From positions 62,001 through 126,000 of the forward strand of contig NBIV01000075.1 of NCBI GenBank assembly GCA_003194525.1: a DNA stretch of 64,000 bases. Direction: 5' to 3'. The translations under genes were made by a program, and so were the position numbers. This DNA is from Gracilariopsis chorda (taxonomy: Eukaryota; Rhodophyta; Florideophyceae; Gracilariales; Gracilariaceae). This document shows positions 19,774 to 32,057 of the stretch, one piece after another. Below the pieces are notes generated by a model. That model saw only the letters and a list, made by a program, of their open reading frames with translations. It had not been told where the DNA came from and did not search any database. The first letter of the stretch is position 1; every line of letters begins with the position of its first letter.

Positions 19774-20783
19774 CCGACAATGTTCGGTGTTTCAAAAATT
19801 TATGAACAGAGGAGTAACTCTGTGAAAAACTGTTAGGAGTTACAGGACGGTTAAAAAATCGCTAGCATTCGAGAGCGGAGTACTATGGTCTCGAACTTCA
19901 CTCACCAGCCACAATTTTTACGACTTTCTTGAAAAAGTTTCTGGTTTTGTCACATTTACACCAATCAGTTGGGTCCGTTTATATGATATATATATTTTGA
20001 GTGTCATGTTGCACGACTTCACGACACTGGACGATGACAGTCCTCTTTGTACCCTTATTTGCTGGAGAGTAGATCAAAAATATATTCGTAGCTCGAGAGT
20101 ATCAGCACAGGCGTGCAACGCCAATGTAGTAAATAGGCACAAACTGCGACAAATAACCAAGATGCAAGGTAGAAAAGAAACCCGGTGGTGACCGTACAAC
20201 ACAACGAGCGACAAAGCCCGGTATAATGTACCAAAGATACTACACCAGTGGATAACCTACGCAATCAAACCTTAGATCTAGCGTAGTGCTGATGCTCAGT
20301 TCTATTGTAGCGCAATGGCCTACACGCACGACCAAGACCTTAGGTCTAGTGCGCAGCCGAAGCGCACCCTGCTACAAAAGACGAACCCAAACAAGGGCAG
20401 CGTAGTACAAGCACGTATGAATATGCGGAAGACCGAGTCGCAACACGTAAAGGGGTGAGTGATGAGTGTGGTAGATGGCAGGGTAAAGCAGACTGCTCTG
20501 AGAGAAGGTAAGGGTTGCCAAAGGAAGAAGATGTGGTTTGGCCCGGGTTGGCTTGGAGGCTGCCGAACATGGGCTTTTATAGACAATTGTTCTATTTGCA
20601 TACCCCCTAGTTCTGCGTACTAGGTCAAAGTAGCAACCCATAATAACCTGTTATGGGACACATCTTTTCCATGACGGACCAGCTTGGCAACAGGTATTAT
20701 ACCACTTAGGGTATTTTGTTGTCTATATAATATGTGATGGAGGCACCAGATAATTCCAGCAACATTGTTCCAGCCACCTCATC
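19774..20783. other. Gene-free stretch with a small direct repeat
   Basis: No credible gene. CCTTAGATCTAGCGTAG (near 20272) and CCTTAGGTCTAGTGCGCAG (near 20338) form an imperfect direct repeat about 66 bases apart. A TATATAA box lies at 20724-20730, about 55 bases ahead of the ORF at 20784. Confidence 0.5.
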
Positions 20784-21233
20784 ATGCCCAGGCCAGACGC
20801 AACCGCTCTCGTTCGAGACCTTTCTGATGCCTCCAGCTCATCGCACCACTCCATTCCGTACAAGCAATTCGTCGAGATGGAAGCTGAAGAGGAAGTCGAA
20901 GAAGATGAACAGATGGGCTCGCGAACACTAACAGCTACCGCACAGGACGCCTTGGAAGGATTTCCACCAGAGGTCAAAAGGTTCGGGTGGTCCAGAAATG
21001 TTCTAGTAGAATTCGAGGAAATACTCCGCTGCATATCCGAGAACGAGATCACTTTTGAGGCCAAGGTCAACAGGTTTAATGACATTATTGCCCAGATACC
21101 AAGCTTGTACGTGTGTGGACTGTTTCATGGCATGATATTTTCTGCCAACTGTCATGCCCTGCAGAACTTCATGCCTATTCATTCCATGCTTATGATGATA
21201 GATGTTCGTTTGAACAAGGAAAACTTTGATTGA
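20784..21233 (+). CDS. Hypothetical protein, 149 residues
   Basis: The N-terminal third is serine-rich and then strongly acidic (EMEAEEEVEEDEQ at about 31-43). The rest (about 60-149) looks folded, with FPPEVKRFGWSRNVLVEFEEIL and FNDIIAQIPSLYVCGLFHGMIF as its strongest phrases. I do not recognise the family. A TATATAA box lies about 55 bases upstream. The end lies less than 200 bases before the insertion point of the large gypsy element, so the gene could have been longer; the sequence after the stop does not obviously continue it. It could be a host gene or a transposon accessory ORF. Confidence 0.4.
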   Translation: MPRPDATALVRDLSDASSSSHHSIPYKQFVEMEAEEEVEEDEQMGSRTLTATAQDALEGFPPEVKRFGWSRNVLVEFEEILRCISENEITFEAKVNRFNDIIAQIPSLYVCGLFHGMIFSANCHALQNFMPIHSMLMMIDVRLNKENFD

Positions 21234-21421
21234 AGCGCTGATGTCATGCTATATTTTGCTAGTACCGTATTGCAGCGACGCTGAGGTTGATGATTGGCAG
21301 CGAGGGAGATGCAGCAGTAGCGTGCGGTGAATGGATAAATGCACAGAGAAACAGCGGCGGCAAGCAGTGATCAGTGGCGGTAGCAGGAGTGACAGGAGCA
21401 GCCGAGAGCTTCGGTAGCAAC

Positions 21422-22246
21422 TGTGGTGCAATTCCCCAAAGGCGAAAAACACCGAAAGACGTTCGGGATCTTCCTCTCACGAGGTGAACCCAGTTGGGTA
21501 GAGCCCTCCCAGAGGTGTCACGGCGAAGCCGGTTTGTAAGACCAGGGACACCTGTCGCGACTCGCGCAGGGAGGTGAAGGCGAAGAATCGGTATTCGCGT
21601 GAGCGGGGTATGATCCTCAGTAGAGGTATGTTTCCACGTAAGTGGGGGCGTGTGGGCGGATGCGCACACGAGGGCCGCGGATAGCGGGAGGTGCTACCCT
21701 AAAAAGGGGAAAAAGGAAGGGCAAAGAGGAGGAAGAGAGGGCGAAGTGAGTCGCGAGAGCGATGGGGACGAACGGCGATGCCGGTAACAATATCCCTATA
21801 CAGGGCGAAACACCAATGCAATTGGAACGATTATACTCCCAGTGATGGGTCCCTTTAGATGTGCAAGGGGGTTAGATGTCCCGTGGTTTACGGCGTTTCC
21901 CTCCAAGGAGGAGTAGAGTACGCGCGCAAGCGGCAACAACTAGAGCCAATTCCCCAGGTTGGGGTCCCTTGTTGGGGAAGGTTTACTGGTGGGACGGCAG
22001 TATGCCGTCGCACTAAGTACTAGCTTCCAAGAAATGGGTGTGAAAATAATAAATAATATTAACTAAAATACTCCACATTTCGTGGCAACATCCACTACTG
22101 TGGCCAACCGCCAATTGGCCCAAAACCGTGTCCCACGTGTCCATACCCACCATTGTGGGGCGTAGTTCATATACACACTACACAACCGATAATATCGGGA
22201 AAATGATCAAGTACCTACAATCCCTCCCTGAGGGCGTTGCACTTCA
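21422..22246 (-). repeat. 3' LTR of the large gypsy element
   Basis: On the plus strand it runs from TGTGGTGCAAT to GTTGCACTTCA, so on the element strand it is TGAAGTGC...CCACA. The adjacent plus-strand run of eight C (about 22250-22257) is the polypurine tract on the element strand. Confidence 0.92.
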
Positions 22247-22302
22247 TATCCCCCCCCTAAGACGGGAAAACGACCGCGGACGCGGAGGATTCCCAGAGGA
22301 AA

Positions 22303-24007
22303 ATGGGTGATAAAAGCGCGTGCTCTGTCCCCGGTTCTCCGGTAAATCCCTCTGCACCAGAGTCATCAAGCACACAAACGACAACAACAGCCAACCTCGA
22401 CAAAGGAGAAATGAACGACGACAACAACATCAATAACCACAGCCAACCTCCGAGACTTCTCGGGCGATACACCACCGGTTTCCAGTCAGTTCCCCTGCCT
22501 CAGGGCGATAGACATCCGGTACAACCGGGGAATATGGCTGCTGCTGCCGACCATCCTTTCGCACTACCACCTTCGGTGGTGTCCTCCGGAACCACTCCGG
22601 TGTCCAACTGGCCAACCTACAACACCCTGGTGGGGCTCAACCCGATGAATCGGAATCACGCGTCGCGCCTGCGCCTTGCCCCGTGGTTTCACCCGGTCGC
22701 TGTCCTCAATGAGGGATTGGTCACCGCTTATGAGGATGGCTCAGACACCCTTCCGGGGGATCTGCCCAGAGCAGTCACCACATCGTGGGATTGGCGTCAC
22801 CGGATTGCGATTCCGCGTCACCACCTCCGAAGAAATTCGGGCGAGACCGTCGCTGCGGCACAGATCGCGTTGACGCGCATGGCGTATCAACGGCAGAGCC
22901 GGGCTCCATTCGATGTACCGGTCCCAACGGAGTTTGGCTTCGACGTTAGGTACTTCCGCACTCGCGGGGAGATTGGGTACGGCGAGAACCTGTTCCGCCT
23001 CGAGACCCTCGCTTGGAGGAATTTCCCCGCAGCGCGTCAAAAAGCCCTTTGCTGGGAGCCACTGATTATTCGGGCGGAGTTCAGGTACCTTCCCCGGCAA
23101 TACCGGTCCAACTTTCTCCAAAACTTCATCCGCTACGAGCGGCGTTGGCGATCCCGATTCGGGTATTTTATCCCGTATCAGAACGTGGAGATAGAGCGGA
23201 TTGCGCCGCCTCACCGACTAGGTCGGTATGTAGCACTCCCCGAGTGGTGGCGTTTCCATGAAGCCTGCCGGGGGTGCTACATAGAACTCCCGCCAGTACT
23301 TACGTACCTCGGTTCGCTGCTCATGCAGGATCCCCGGTCGGGGTTGTGGTCCGTAGTGGTTACGGAGTGGGCGGCCCGCACTGCGGCTTATATCCTCAAC
23401 GAGGCGTACGACCAGTATCGTCTCTGGTTCCTTCAACTGCGTGTGCGGGCAGCGATCCTAAACCTGGATCTTCGCGCTGGAGCAAAGCGGTCGTCTGGAT
23501 GGCGGCAGCGGTAACACCGGTGGTCCGGGACTCGCTAGAAACACCGCCCTCGCGGGGGATTTTATCTACTTCGACCCCTGGGAGTTCCGGGAAATTTCCT
23601 CCGAGGAGGCGCGCGAACTTCGCGATACGCCCCGGCATGTGCTGGAAGACCACCCGGTGGGGTACGTCGATTCTGACGACTACTACCGCGCATACGGCGG
23701 GGATGACCCAATGGTCGATAACAAACCGGAAGAACCCGGGGAGATGGACGTAGGGGAGACCGGCGCTAGCGCGGAAGCTTTCCCAGAGGGGGTGTCTCCG
23801 GCCGAGCCGGCTGCTGACCCTTCGGCGGCAAGTGCCGGACTTTCTATCCCCAGCGGGGTGACGGCGAATGAAAACGAAATCATCGCACGTTTCCTCCAGG
23901 GTGCCGGTCTTAGCGCTGCCGAGGTATCGGGGGATGTCACCACCATGGCGGACGTGTTGGCCTACCGCCTTGCTGGGGGTTACGCCCCGGACGATGGGGG
24001 TGAGTGA
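22303..24007 (+). CDS. Antisense coding region of the large gypsy element
   Basis: On the strand opposite gag-pol, between pol and the 3' LTR, lies a 403-codon open reading frame (22303-23514). An acidic, alanine- and proline-rich coding stretch follows (about 23639-24007). The first has a disordered Ser/Thr/Asn-rich N-terminus (about 1-60) and then a folded-looking, arginine- and tryptophan-rich body, with phrases such as RAVTTSWDWRHRIAIPRHHL, FIRYERRWRSRFGYFIPY and VALPEWWRFHEACRGCY. I know no domain for it. The second contains GGDDPMVDNKPEEPGEMDVG. Antisense ORFs at this place are known from some plant Tat-type gypsy elements; kinship is not shown. It may be expressed from the 3' LTR side as an accessory protein. 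Confidence 0.6.
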
Positions 24008-24198
24008 AACCTCTAGTACAGTTTCCTGGTTCTTCTTTCCCTGGCTATGCCAGTTAGTGTAGTTTGGTATTGTGGGGAGCTAGCTGCTCCCTTGAATAAA
24101 CTTTCCCGTTTAGAACGGTGCTTCTCGGTTGAGTTCCCCGTCTTCGACGGACCTTGTCTTGTTATCCTTTCCTTTCGCTCTCCACTCGCGCGGCAACG

Positions 24199-27100
24199 TT
24201 ACCCAACTTGGGCATTAACCAGCGTGGCTGGGGCTGCAGTTCCCGTTTGACGGTGGTATCGCAGGACCTGCGACCGTGGGAGGTGTTCAATTGGCTCCCA
24301 CGTATCCCCACTGGGGTCGTACCCGTACCAGCGGAGGCGGTATTGTAGAATACCATCCTGGTCCCAGGTGTGTCCGACAAGTCGGTTTACTACGAACTCT
24401 CGTTCGTAGACCTGCCGGCCGTGCCGGGTGGTGGTTGTACTTCCTTGCGGGGGCTGCCCGCTGTGCGGTATAATGTCCCTTAGCAGGGTGTTCGGCGATA
24501 ACTCCGGCGTTGCCGTGCGCTGTGATAGCGGCCGCTGCTCATGCGGGAAGATATCCCTCAAGAGGGTGTGTGGTGCCACGGTTTTCACCGGCAATTCATT
24601 CCCCATTGGGGTAGGTTCATTTCCGCTTTCGCGGTATTGCGGGCGAACCGCCAGTCGGCAGGGGACTTGGGCTCCGCCTTCGCGGTTGAGCTCACGAACC
24701 GCGAGTTTGTGGGAAGATGACCGCTCCTGCGGGATCGGCATTTCCACAATCCCCTGGGGGGTCCCGTGCGACACGGTGATTGGGTGGCAAACCGCCTCCC
24801 TGCCAGGCGCACGAGCGCTCTGCACCGTACGTTCCGGCGATGCCGTGTTGTCCCCGGCTACTGACGGGTTGCCTGGGGCTAACTCCGGTACACCGGTATT
24901 TTGGTCAAAATTCCCCTTTGAGGGGTGCCGGGCAGGTGCCGATGATACCCTTTTCAGGGGAATTGCCGCTAAGCGCGGTGCACCATCTCCATGAGGAGGA
25001 GCAGCATCCGGTACGACCGGTTTCGAGGGTGCGATGCCGCGCGTTTTTCCAGAGTTCCTCGGTTCTTCGCCGCAGCGATGCGGGGGTTGGCGCAAATTAT
25101 TCCCCGTAGTGGGGGCTTCGATTCTGTCAACGACGGGAGGCGTTTCCGGTGCTTGCGAGCCAGGGCTTAAAGCTTCAACTGCGGCCTGGCTGCCTTTTTC
25201 CCCAAGAGGGGTGTGGGTATTTCCCTGTGAGGCCGGCGTATCTGGGCGCCCCTTCTCCGCAAGGCGCGGGTCTGATCGACCTGATTGAACCACTTCCGCG
25301 GGGACTTCCGCCAACGGCGGCTTCGAGGCATCGGGCGATTGCCTTTCCGCTGCTGCGGTATTGGAGTGAGGCTTCTCGTTTTCCCGTGACAAACGGTGTA
25401 TTTGCCGCTTTTGCGGGCCCTGCGAGTCTGGTTCCTGTTGCACAGCACAGCCCGGGAACGGGGGATTAGTGTCGCGTGACATACTCCGTGCTCCACGGTC
25501 AGTGTTCCGTATGTTACGGTGTGTTTCCCGTTGCGACGGCGATATTGTTCCTCGAAGACGAGTGTTCTCCTCCCCCTCCTTAGACGGAGCGGCGGGATAA
25601 GGGATAACATTCCCCGCCTGGCGGGTATAGATGCGCGCCAGTGGGGCAGACGTGGTAGGGGCGGGCGCTGAGGGGCCCAAATTACCCGGCTGAGCCGGTG
25701 AGTCCGACAGAGTCGGTAGGTCTGAGAGTCCCCGGCTAGGGTGTGGTAGTACAGTAGGTCTAGTACTCCTGGATGGTTCCGGTGTTGCAGAGTCCGTAGA
25801 AACGGGGTTGCCTGGATCCAGGACTACCTCTGACGAGGGAGGAGGGGTAAGGCCAACACGATCACGGGAAATCCGTTCGAGCGTGTCGCCCATCTCTACC
25901 ACGACAGTGTCGGTGTTAACAGAGATGACCTTGAAGGGTCCATCCGCCACAGGCGAGAGTTTGTGACGCTTCTCCCGTTCCGGGTTGTAGTACTCCTTCC
26001 TGATGAAGACGTAGTTATTTGCCCGAATCGGGGGGGTCTTTCCTAGCAAGCGAGCGTCAAAATTCCGCTTGGAAGCGGCTTGGGCCCGTGCCATACACTT
26101 CCGCGCAGCGGGGACCAGCTTGGAAAGCCATTGCTTCCATTGCTGCCGGTAGATACCCACGGATGGGAAATTGTCCAAGGTAGCTTGGGGTTCCAGCGCC
26201 ACAGGCGGGGGTGTTCTAGATAGAACCAACTCGACTGGCGAAACTCCGGTAGTCCGGTGTACCTGCGTATTGTACGCGTAGGTTATCGCATCAGCGTATA
26301 GATCCCAATTCGTTGGGTGGTCAGCGACGTAGGAACGTAACGCCGCGAGTAACGTCCAGTTAAACCGGTCAACTTGCCCATTACACTGGGGGTGGTAGGT
26401 AGTCGTGAACAAGTTCTTGACATCCAGGATGCGACAAACATCCTGGAAGAACTTGCTCACGAACTGCCTCCCGTTGTCGGAGAGCACCTCCACAGGGGGA
26501 CCGTAGACAAAAATCCAGTGCATCACCAGAGCCTGGGCAACCGTGAGAGCGGTTATCCTCCGAAGAGGGAAAGTCCGTACCAGCTTAGAAAAGCGGTCGG
26601 TGATGACAAGTAGAAACTTGTTTCCACGGTTTGTGGTGAGTAGTGGTCCGAGAAGATCAATTGCGATAAACTCGAGTGGCGCCCTTGCGGGGAATAGTTT
26701 CATCTTCTTCGCATTTTTGCGGAGCTTGACGCGATTCTTCGCGCATTAGCTACAAAAGCGCACAGTTGCGTAGCAATCCACCCCCATTGCGGGCCAATAG
26801 AAATCCCTTCGCAGGGTTAGGTAGAGTTTCCTCCCACCTGGGTGACCTCCAATGGGGTCGTAGTGTGATAGATGTAACACCCGCGATTGCAGGGAATGTG
26901 GTACCACAATCTGTGGGCGGGCTTCGACCTTTCTTACGAGGTAGCCTTTTTCGTTTACCCCGAAAGGGAGATCTTCACCACCGTTGATACGGGCACGAAT
27001 TCTCGTACATAATGGGTCCCCGAATTGTTCTCGGATCATTTCTTCCCGTGATACCGGTACAAAGTTTCCCGGTAACGGGTTCTCAGATTTATCTCGCGAT

Positions 27101-29760
27101 GCGAGTAGTTCGTCAAAATCAGCATCCTCGTCCCAGGTTTCTGGCCTAGCCTCGACGGCATATTCCGGATCATCCGGGTCTATAGCCATGAAGCATGGGA
27201 CTTCATCATCCTCCGTTGGGAGTGCTTCCCCACTTGTGGGTAACCGCGACAAAGCGTCGGCCTGGGTGTTCTTTGCACCCTTTTTATAAATGACTTGAAA
27301 GTCATATTCCGCGAGGCGGAGTCTCCAGCGCATGAGGCGTCCCGACGGGTCGGAGATATTCATCAACCACCTCAATGAGGAATGATCCGTGTACACGGTG
27401 AAGTGAATTCCCATAAGTTAGGGGCGCAGAGGGGTCATCGCCCATACGACGGCGAGGCACTCTTTCTCCGATACGGAGTAGTTCCGCTCATGAAAATTGA
27501 GCGAACGTGACCAATAACCAATTGGATGTCGTTCCCCGTCGGGGGTGGTTTGAAAAAGAGCACACCCGACTTGGTAGCCGCTCGAGTCCGTATCGACGGA
27601 GTATGGCAACCCAAGTTTTGGGAGATGTAGGATTGGTGCTGATGTGACAGCCTCATTTAAAGAGTTAAAAGCTTCCGATTGCTCGGGCGTAAATGTTCCC
27701 AGTTTTGGGGGGTTCCCCTTTCGCAACAACGCGTTCAGGGGCGCTGCAGTATCCGAAAAGTTCGGGATAAACCGTCGATAGACGTTGACCAGTCCCAGAA
27801 AGGAGCGCAGCTCCGTTTGAGTACGGGGTTCTTTCGCCTCAACGAGGGATTTGACTCGAGCTTTCTCGATCGCTAACCGTCCAGGACGGATAATGTGACC
27901 CAGATACTTCACAGTATCTGTGAAAAACTCGCATTTCCTCAACTTGAGGGTAATTCCCGCATCGCGGAGTACGGTGAGCACGTCTCGGACGTGAGTGAGA
28001 TGGTCGTCCAACGAGTTGGAGAAGATGATGATATCATCAAGGTAGACCAGACAACTCCGCCACTTAAAGCGGTTGAGTAGAATATCTACTGCACGCTGAA
28101 AGGTGGCGGGGGCGTTGGTTAACCCAAATGGCATCCGCTTGAAGCGGTACGTTCCTGCATGGCAGGTGAATGCGGTTTTGTCGCGATCCTCCTGTCTGAC
28201 AGGTACTTGCCAATATCCCCAATTGGCATCGAGAGCCGTGAAAACGGTGGCGTCTCCGAGGGAGTCAATACACTCGTCCATACGAGGGATAGGGTACGTG
28301 TCCCTAACAGTCACGGCATTGAGCCGGCGGTACTCGACACAGAACCTCCAGGTTCCGTCGGCCTTTAAAGCCAGTACAACTGGGGATGCCCAGGGTGATT
28401 GAGCGGGCTCAATCACACCTGCGCGGAGCATCTTGTCCACTTGGGACTGGTCCTCTTCCCGAGCTTTCGGACCTGCCCTGTAAGGGGGTTGTGCAACCGG
28501 TCGCGCACCGGGGATTAAATCGATCCGGTGTTCCGTTTCATTAATCTCGCCAAGCGAGCCATCCCACATTGTGGTGAATTCCCATAACATAGTACGGAGT
28601 TTGTCGCGGTGCGACTCTGGAGCGTGGCTGAAGTCCAGCGCTTCAAGTGCTTTTTACGGATCAATCCGGTCGTTGCTCGATAGAGTATTGTCCTGTGGAA
28701 CAGGTGTGGTTCGCAATTCCGAGTTACTCGGTATGTTTGACGCTGAAGTAGCGGTTTCCTCCCCCTCCTTAGACTTGACGTCTTCGGACGGCGGGGCGAA
28801 CTCCTCAGAAGAGGTGGTAATTCCGAGTACATCGGCGGCTGTCATCTTTGTTGGCAGCATTCCCATAGGATGGGGGGTTACACTCCCAATTACTTGGTGT
28901 TTGACCAGATACTGGGGGTGTTTGCCAAGGTTGGCAACCAATATCCGGAAAGGAACATCCGGGAAAATGGAGACAATTCCATTCGCCAGCGCCAGCTGGG
29001 ATTTCTCGTACAACGAGGCGAGGGTTTGTATAACCAGAAGACCGTGTTGACGGGAATTTACCTGCACCCAGACTTGGGACTCAGCCGGTATAGAAACCGA
29101 GGCAGCGAAGCGGAGCTTGGTGGACTCGCGGGACGCGGGCGGTGGTTCCTGCGCAGCAGGGAGCGGAACTTGTTTCCGAGAGGACCGCTTTAGCGGGCGG
29201 CGAACAATCGGAACCGACGAACCGTCGTCAAGTTCTACACGCCTGAGGCGGGGCCTGATTGCGTCGACAAATCTGTCGCAGTAATCACATCCCAGTATGA
29301 CTGGTGCTGCCAATGAACGGCAAACGATGAAGTCCAACTTAACCACAGAGGTACCAAGTCTCACGACGAGGTCCACTGTGCCCACCGTTTGTAACGGATT
29401 GTTGTTCGCATCCGAAATGTCGAGGACCGCGTCAGAGCGGATACGAGACCGCACAAGCGGGGGTAACAATGATTCCACAATGAAGTTGGGGCCTGCACCT
29501 GTATCCAGGACGGTGAGAAACCTCACCATAAACTGGGGATCAAGGCCAAGGTCAGCATAGACCTTGTAATTGCGCTTGGCCAAGACCAAGACTCTACCGG
29601 GAATCCGGGAATTTTTACTCCGTATCCACGAGCGACGCAACACACCGAGGTGCGCAGAGTCCGCGTCAGCGGTGTCTTTCCTCGAGAGGACTTTCACCGG
29701 GGAGCGAGGCAATGACGACTCGGGTGCCAACAGCCTCGTTCTTGAGGACGCCTCTCCCAA
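24199..29760 (-). pseudogene. pol: Pol region of the large gypsy element
   Basis: Domains in order on the minus strand: retropepsin with LTVLDTGAGPNFIV (near 29.5 kb); RT with FCVEYRRLNAVTV, MPFGLTNAPATFQ and YLDDIIIFS (about 27.9-28.5 kb); RNase H with VDTDSSGYQVGCALF and YTDHSSLRWL (about 27.2-27.6 kb); integrase zinc region with HLSHYDPIGGHPG (near 26.8 kb); integrase core with IAIDLLGPLL, VLSDNGRQFVSKF and HPQCNGQVDRFN (about 26.2-26.7 kb). An unusually long disordered tail of over 500 residues follows, rich in Pro, Ser, Arg and Glu. It ends in a clear chromodomain (near 24.2-24.4 kb) with LQYRLRWYGYDPSGDTWEP. The chromodomain normally steers integration to marked chromatin. The region is broken. 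Confidence 0.88.
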
Positions 29761-29777
29761 AGGGGAGACTCCCTCAG

Positions 29778-31952
29778 TTAGTTTTCCGCCTTCGGCAGTG
29801 GGTTGGTTTCCTCGACAACGAGTGCTTCATCCCGTTGACGGGGGTTTCTATCCGCATAAGCGGGGGTTGCAACGGATGGTTGCGTGATCTCCCGAATCGG
29901 GGTGTATGAAGCTTGCCGCGCACGCGGGGTCTGTGGTAGGGCGTGGGAAAAGTCCGTTTTAGCACAGAGGTAGGAATCCGTCGGGACGGAACGTTTCTCC
30001 TCTGGAGTGAGGGCCTCATAATTTGCCACTACCTTGGCCATATCCTTCAGTGAACAAATACACTGAGGTGAGGTATGGCCAAGGGTATAGCACAGGTGGC
30101 ATATGAGAGCCAACACCGCGACACGCGGATTATTATTCCGAGTATCGGAGAAGCGAACCGCAGGGCGGGTGTCAGTCCATCCAGGCCGTTGATAACGGGA
30201 TTGACCGTTTGAAAACGGGAGTCGTTGGGGTTGAACCCTACTGTTACCACTGTACAAAACGGGGTCTTCCGTTCCCGTATCACGGGTCATCTCCGTCGTT
30301 GACGGCAAATCACTGGTGGGTATCGACACACCATCCCCCTGCACTAAATGCACGGTATCAAATCCCTGTCCAGGGTTCCCATCTGCGGTGAGCGGGAGAG
30401 AGGAAGCTTCGCTTTCCAGCAACAACGCCTTGGCGGATTTAGACCGATTGTTCGGAGTTCTTGCACGAAGTGCATCCCCTTCCGTTCGAGCGTGTTGGAC
30501 CAGCTCGAGGTAGGTGATCCTCCGCTTGTCCTCCCCATAACGGGTAACTAAACTCCGGATTGCCGGGTCAAGACCATCGATGAACATGGTACTGCGCTCC
30601 CCAGCGGGGTATACGTTACCACATCTGTGGAAAGCCTTGTTAAGGCGCACCGAGTAATCGGTCTCGGTCTCTCCAGCACGCTGGCGTGTATCTCGCAAAG
30701 CGAGGATAGCCTGCTGAATAGCGGTGTTGGTGGCGTAGGAGCGCAGAAGATACTGCACAGCCTCCGGCCAGCAAGTAACTCCTCCCTCGGAGGCGCGAGA
30801 AGATCCTCTGACAGAGGTGTATTGGTCCTCCGCCACTCCCCGTAAGAAATACGGTAAAGCCAAATAGGCTTGTCCCTCATTCATACCGAGGATATCGGCC
30901 TCCACTACAAAGCAGGATAGGAAATCCAGTACTAGGACTGGGTCCTCTCCAGTAAAATACTGGTTGCGGAGCGAGAGCTGCATTCGCTTAATGCATTCCC
31001 GCACCTTTCCCGTACCACGGGGCGTACGTCCAAGTGACGAATCTTCGAGCCGGTAGTACCAGTATGATAAAAGCTTCCGTTAATCCGGGTTTGTCGGTTT
31101 CAATTCCCGGAGACCGGGGTGTCTTCTCCCCTTCTGGCGGCTTCGGACCACACCTTCAGTGGCCGATGACCGCTTCGAGCGGGAGGAGTAGCCTCGCTTC
31201 TCGTCCTCCGAGTGGGAGTCCGAGGAGCTCGAGCTAACCGAATGGTTTCGGGATGAGTCCGAAGATGTCGAAGAATCGAAGTCCGAATATTTTCGGTGGT
31301 GTTTCCGTCGATGACGGCGTTTCTTCTTCCCAGCAAGCTGGTCGTTGTGCGATGCCTCGTTTACCGGATCATCCGAGGATGGTTTGTCCATGAGGACGAA
31401 CTGCTCCAGCGTCTCCAGGCGGGCATCAATCCGATCAAATTGGGCTTCAACTCCTTCGATGAAGGTGGCGGGTTGTCCCAAACTCTCCAACACGGAGTTG
31501 ACGTCAGACCGTAAAATATGGAGTTCCTCGGCGACCTCCTTTACGGGGGTTGCTGAGACCACCTCTTGGAGGGATTTTAGTTCCCCTACAAGGGTGTCAT
31601 GGGCGGTCCACAGAGCGTGGACATGGGATTCCAGGGAAGTTCCCTGGGGGTTGTTATCGCCCGTTCCACGGGGACTTGAAGCTGCGACAGCGGGAGCAGG
31701 CCGGGGTGCCTGGGGCACTGCGGCAACAGCCGGAGTCGATGCTGCATTCCCCTGCGGGGGTGATAACGAGGGCAAAAGGAGGTTCCGGGGTTCCCGGTCG
31801 GGGGTATCATTCCGCGATGAAGCGGCGCCAGCACGGCTGGAACTTGTCCGTATAGGGATACGGGGTACGAACCGAACTTCGGAAGTGTCCGCGTTGTCGC
31901 GGGAGCGACTACGCGTAACCACTGGCTCCGCGTCGGAGGGATTTCTCGACAT
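29778..31952 (-). pseudogene. gag: Gag region of the large gypsy element
   Basis: The first part (about 31.1-31.95 kb) encodes a disordered Arg/Ser-rich leader, a possible coiled coil (LETLEQFVLM area) and a very basic, serine-rich stretch (KKKRRHRRKHHRKYS). The second (about 29.8-31.0 kb) is a retrotransposon capsid domain with ALPYFLRGVAEDQYTS, YSVRLNKAFHRCGNVYP and a C-terminal CHLCYTLGHTSPQC motif that resembles a zinc knuckle. Together they would form the particle and bind RNA. Confidence 0.8.
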
Positions 31953-32057
31953 GAGAAAATACCGTTACGACGGGAAACGATCACGGAACTTCCGGTAAAT
32001 AAAAACAAACCTCGTAAGAGAGAAAACAAAAACCGATTCTAGGTCGGGAGACCACTT

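Noticed and set aside
24428-25469. Plus-strand ORFs of 100-190 codons opposite the integrase tail
   Set aside because: They are rich in Gly, Arg and Cys as expected of GC-rich antisense frames, and overlap each other; unlike 22303-24007 they lie opposite a supported gene.
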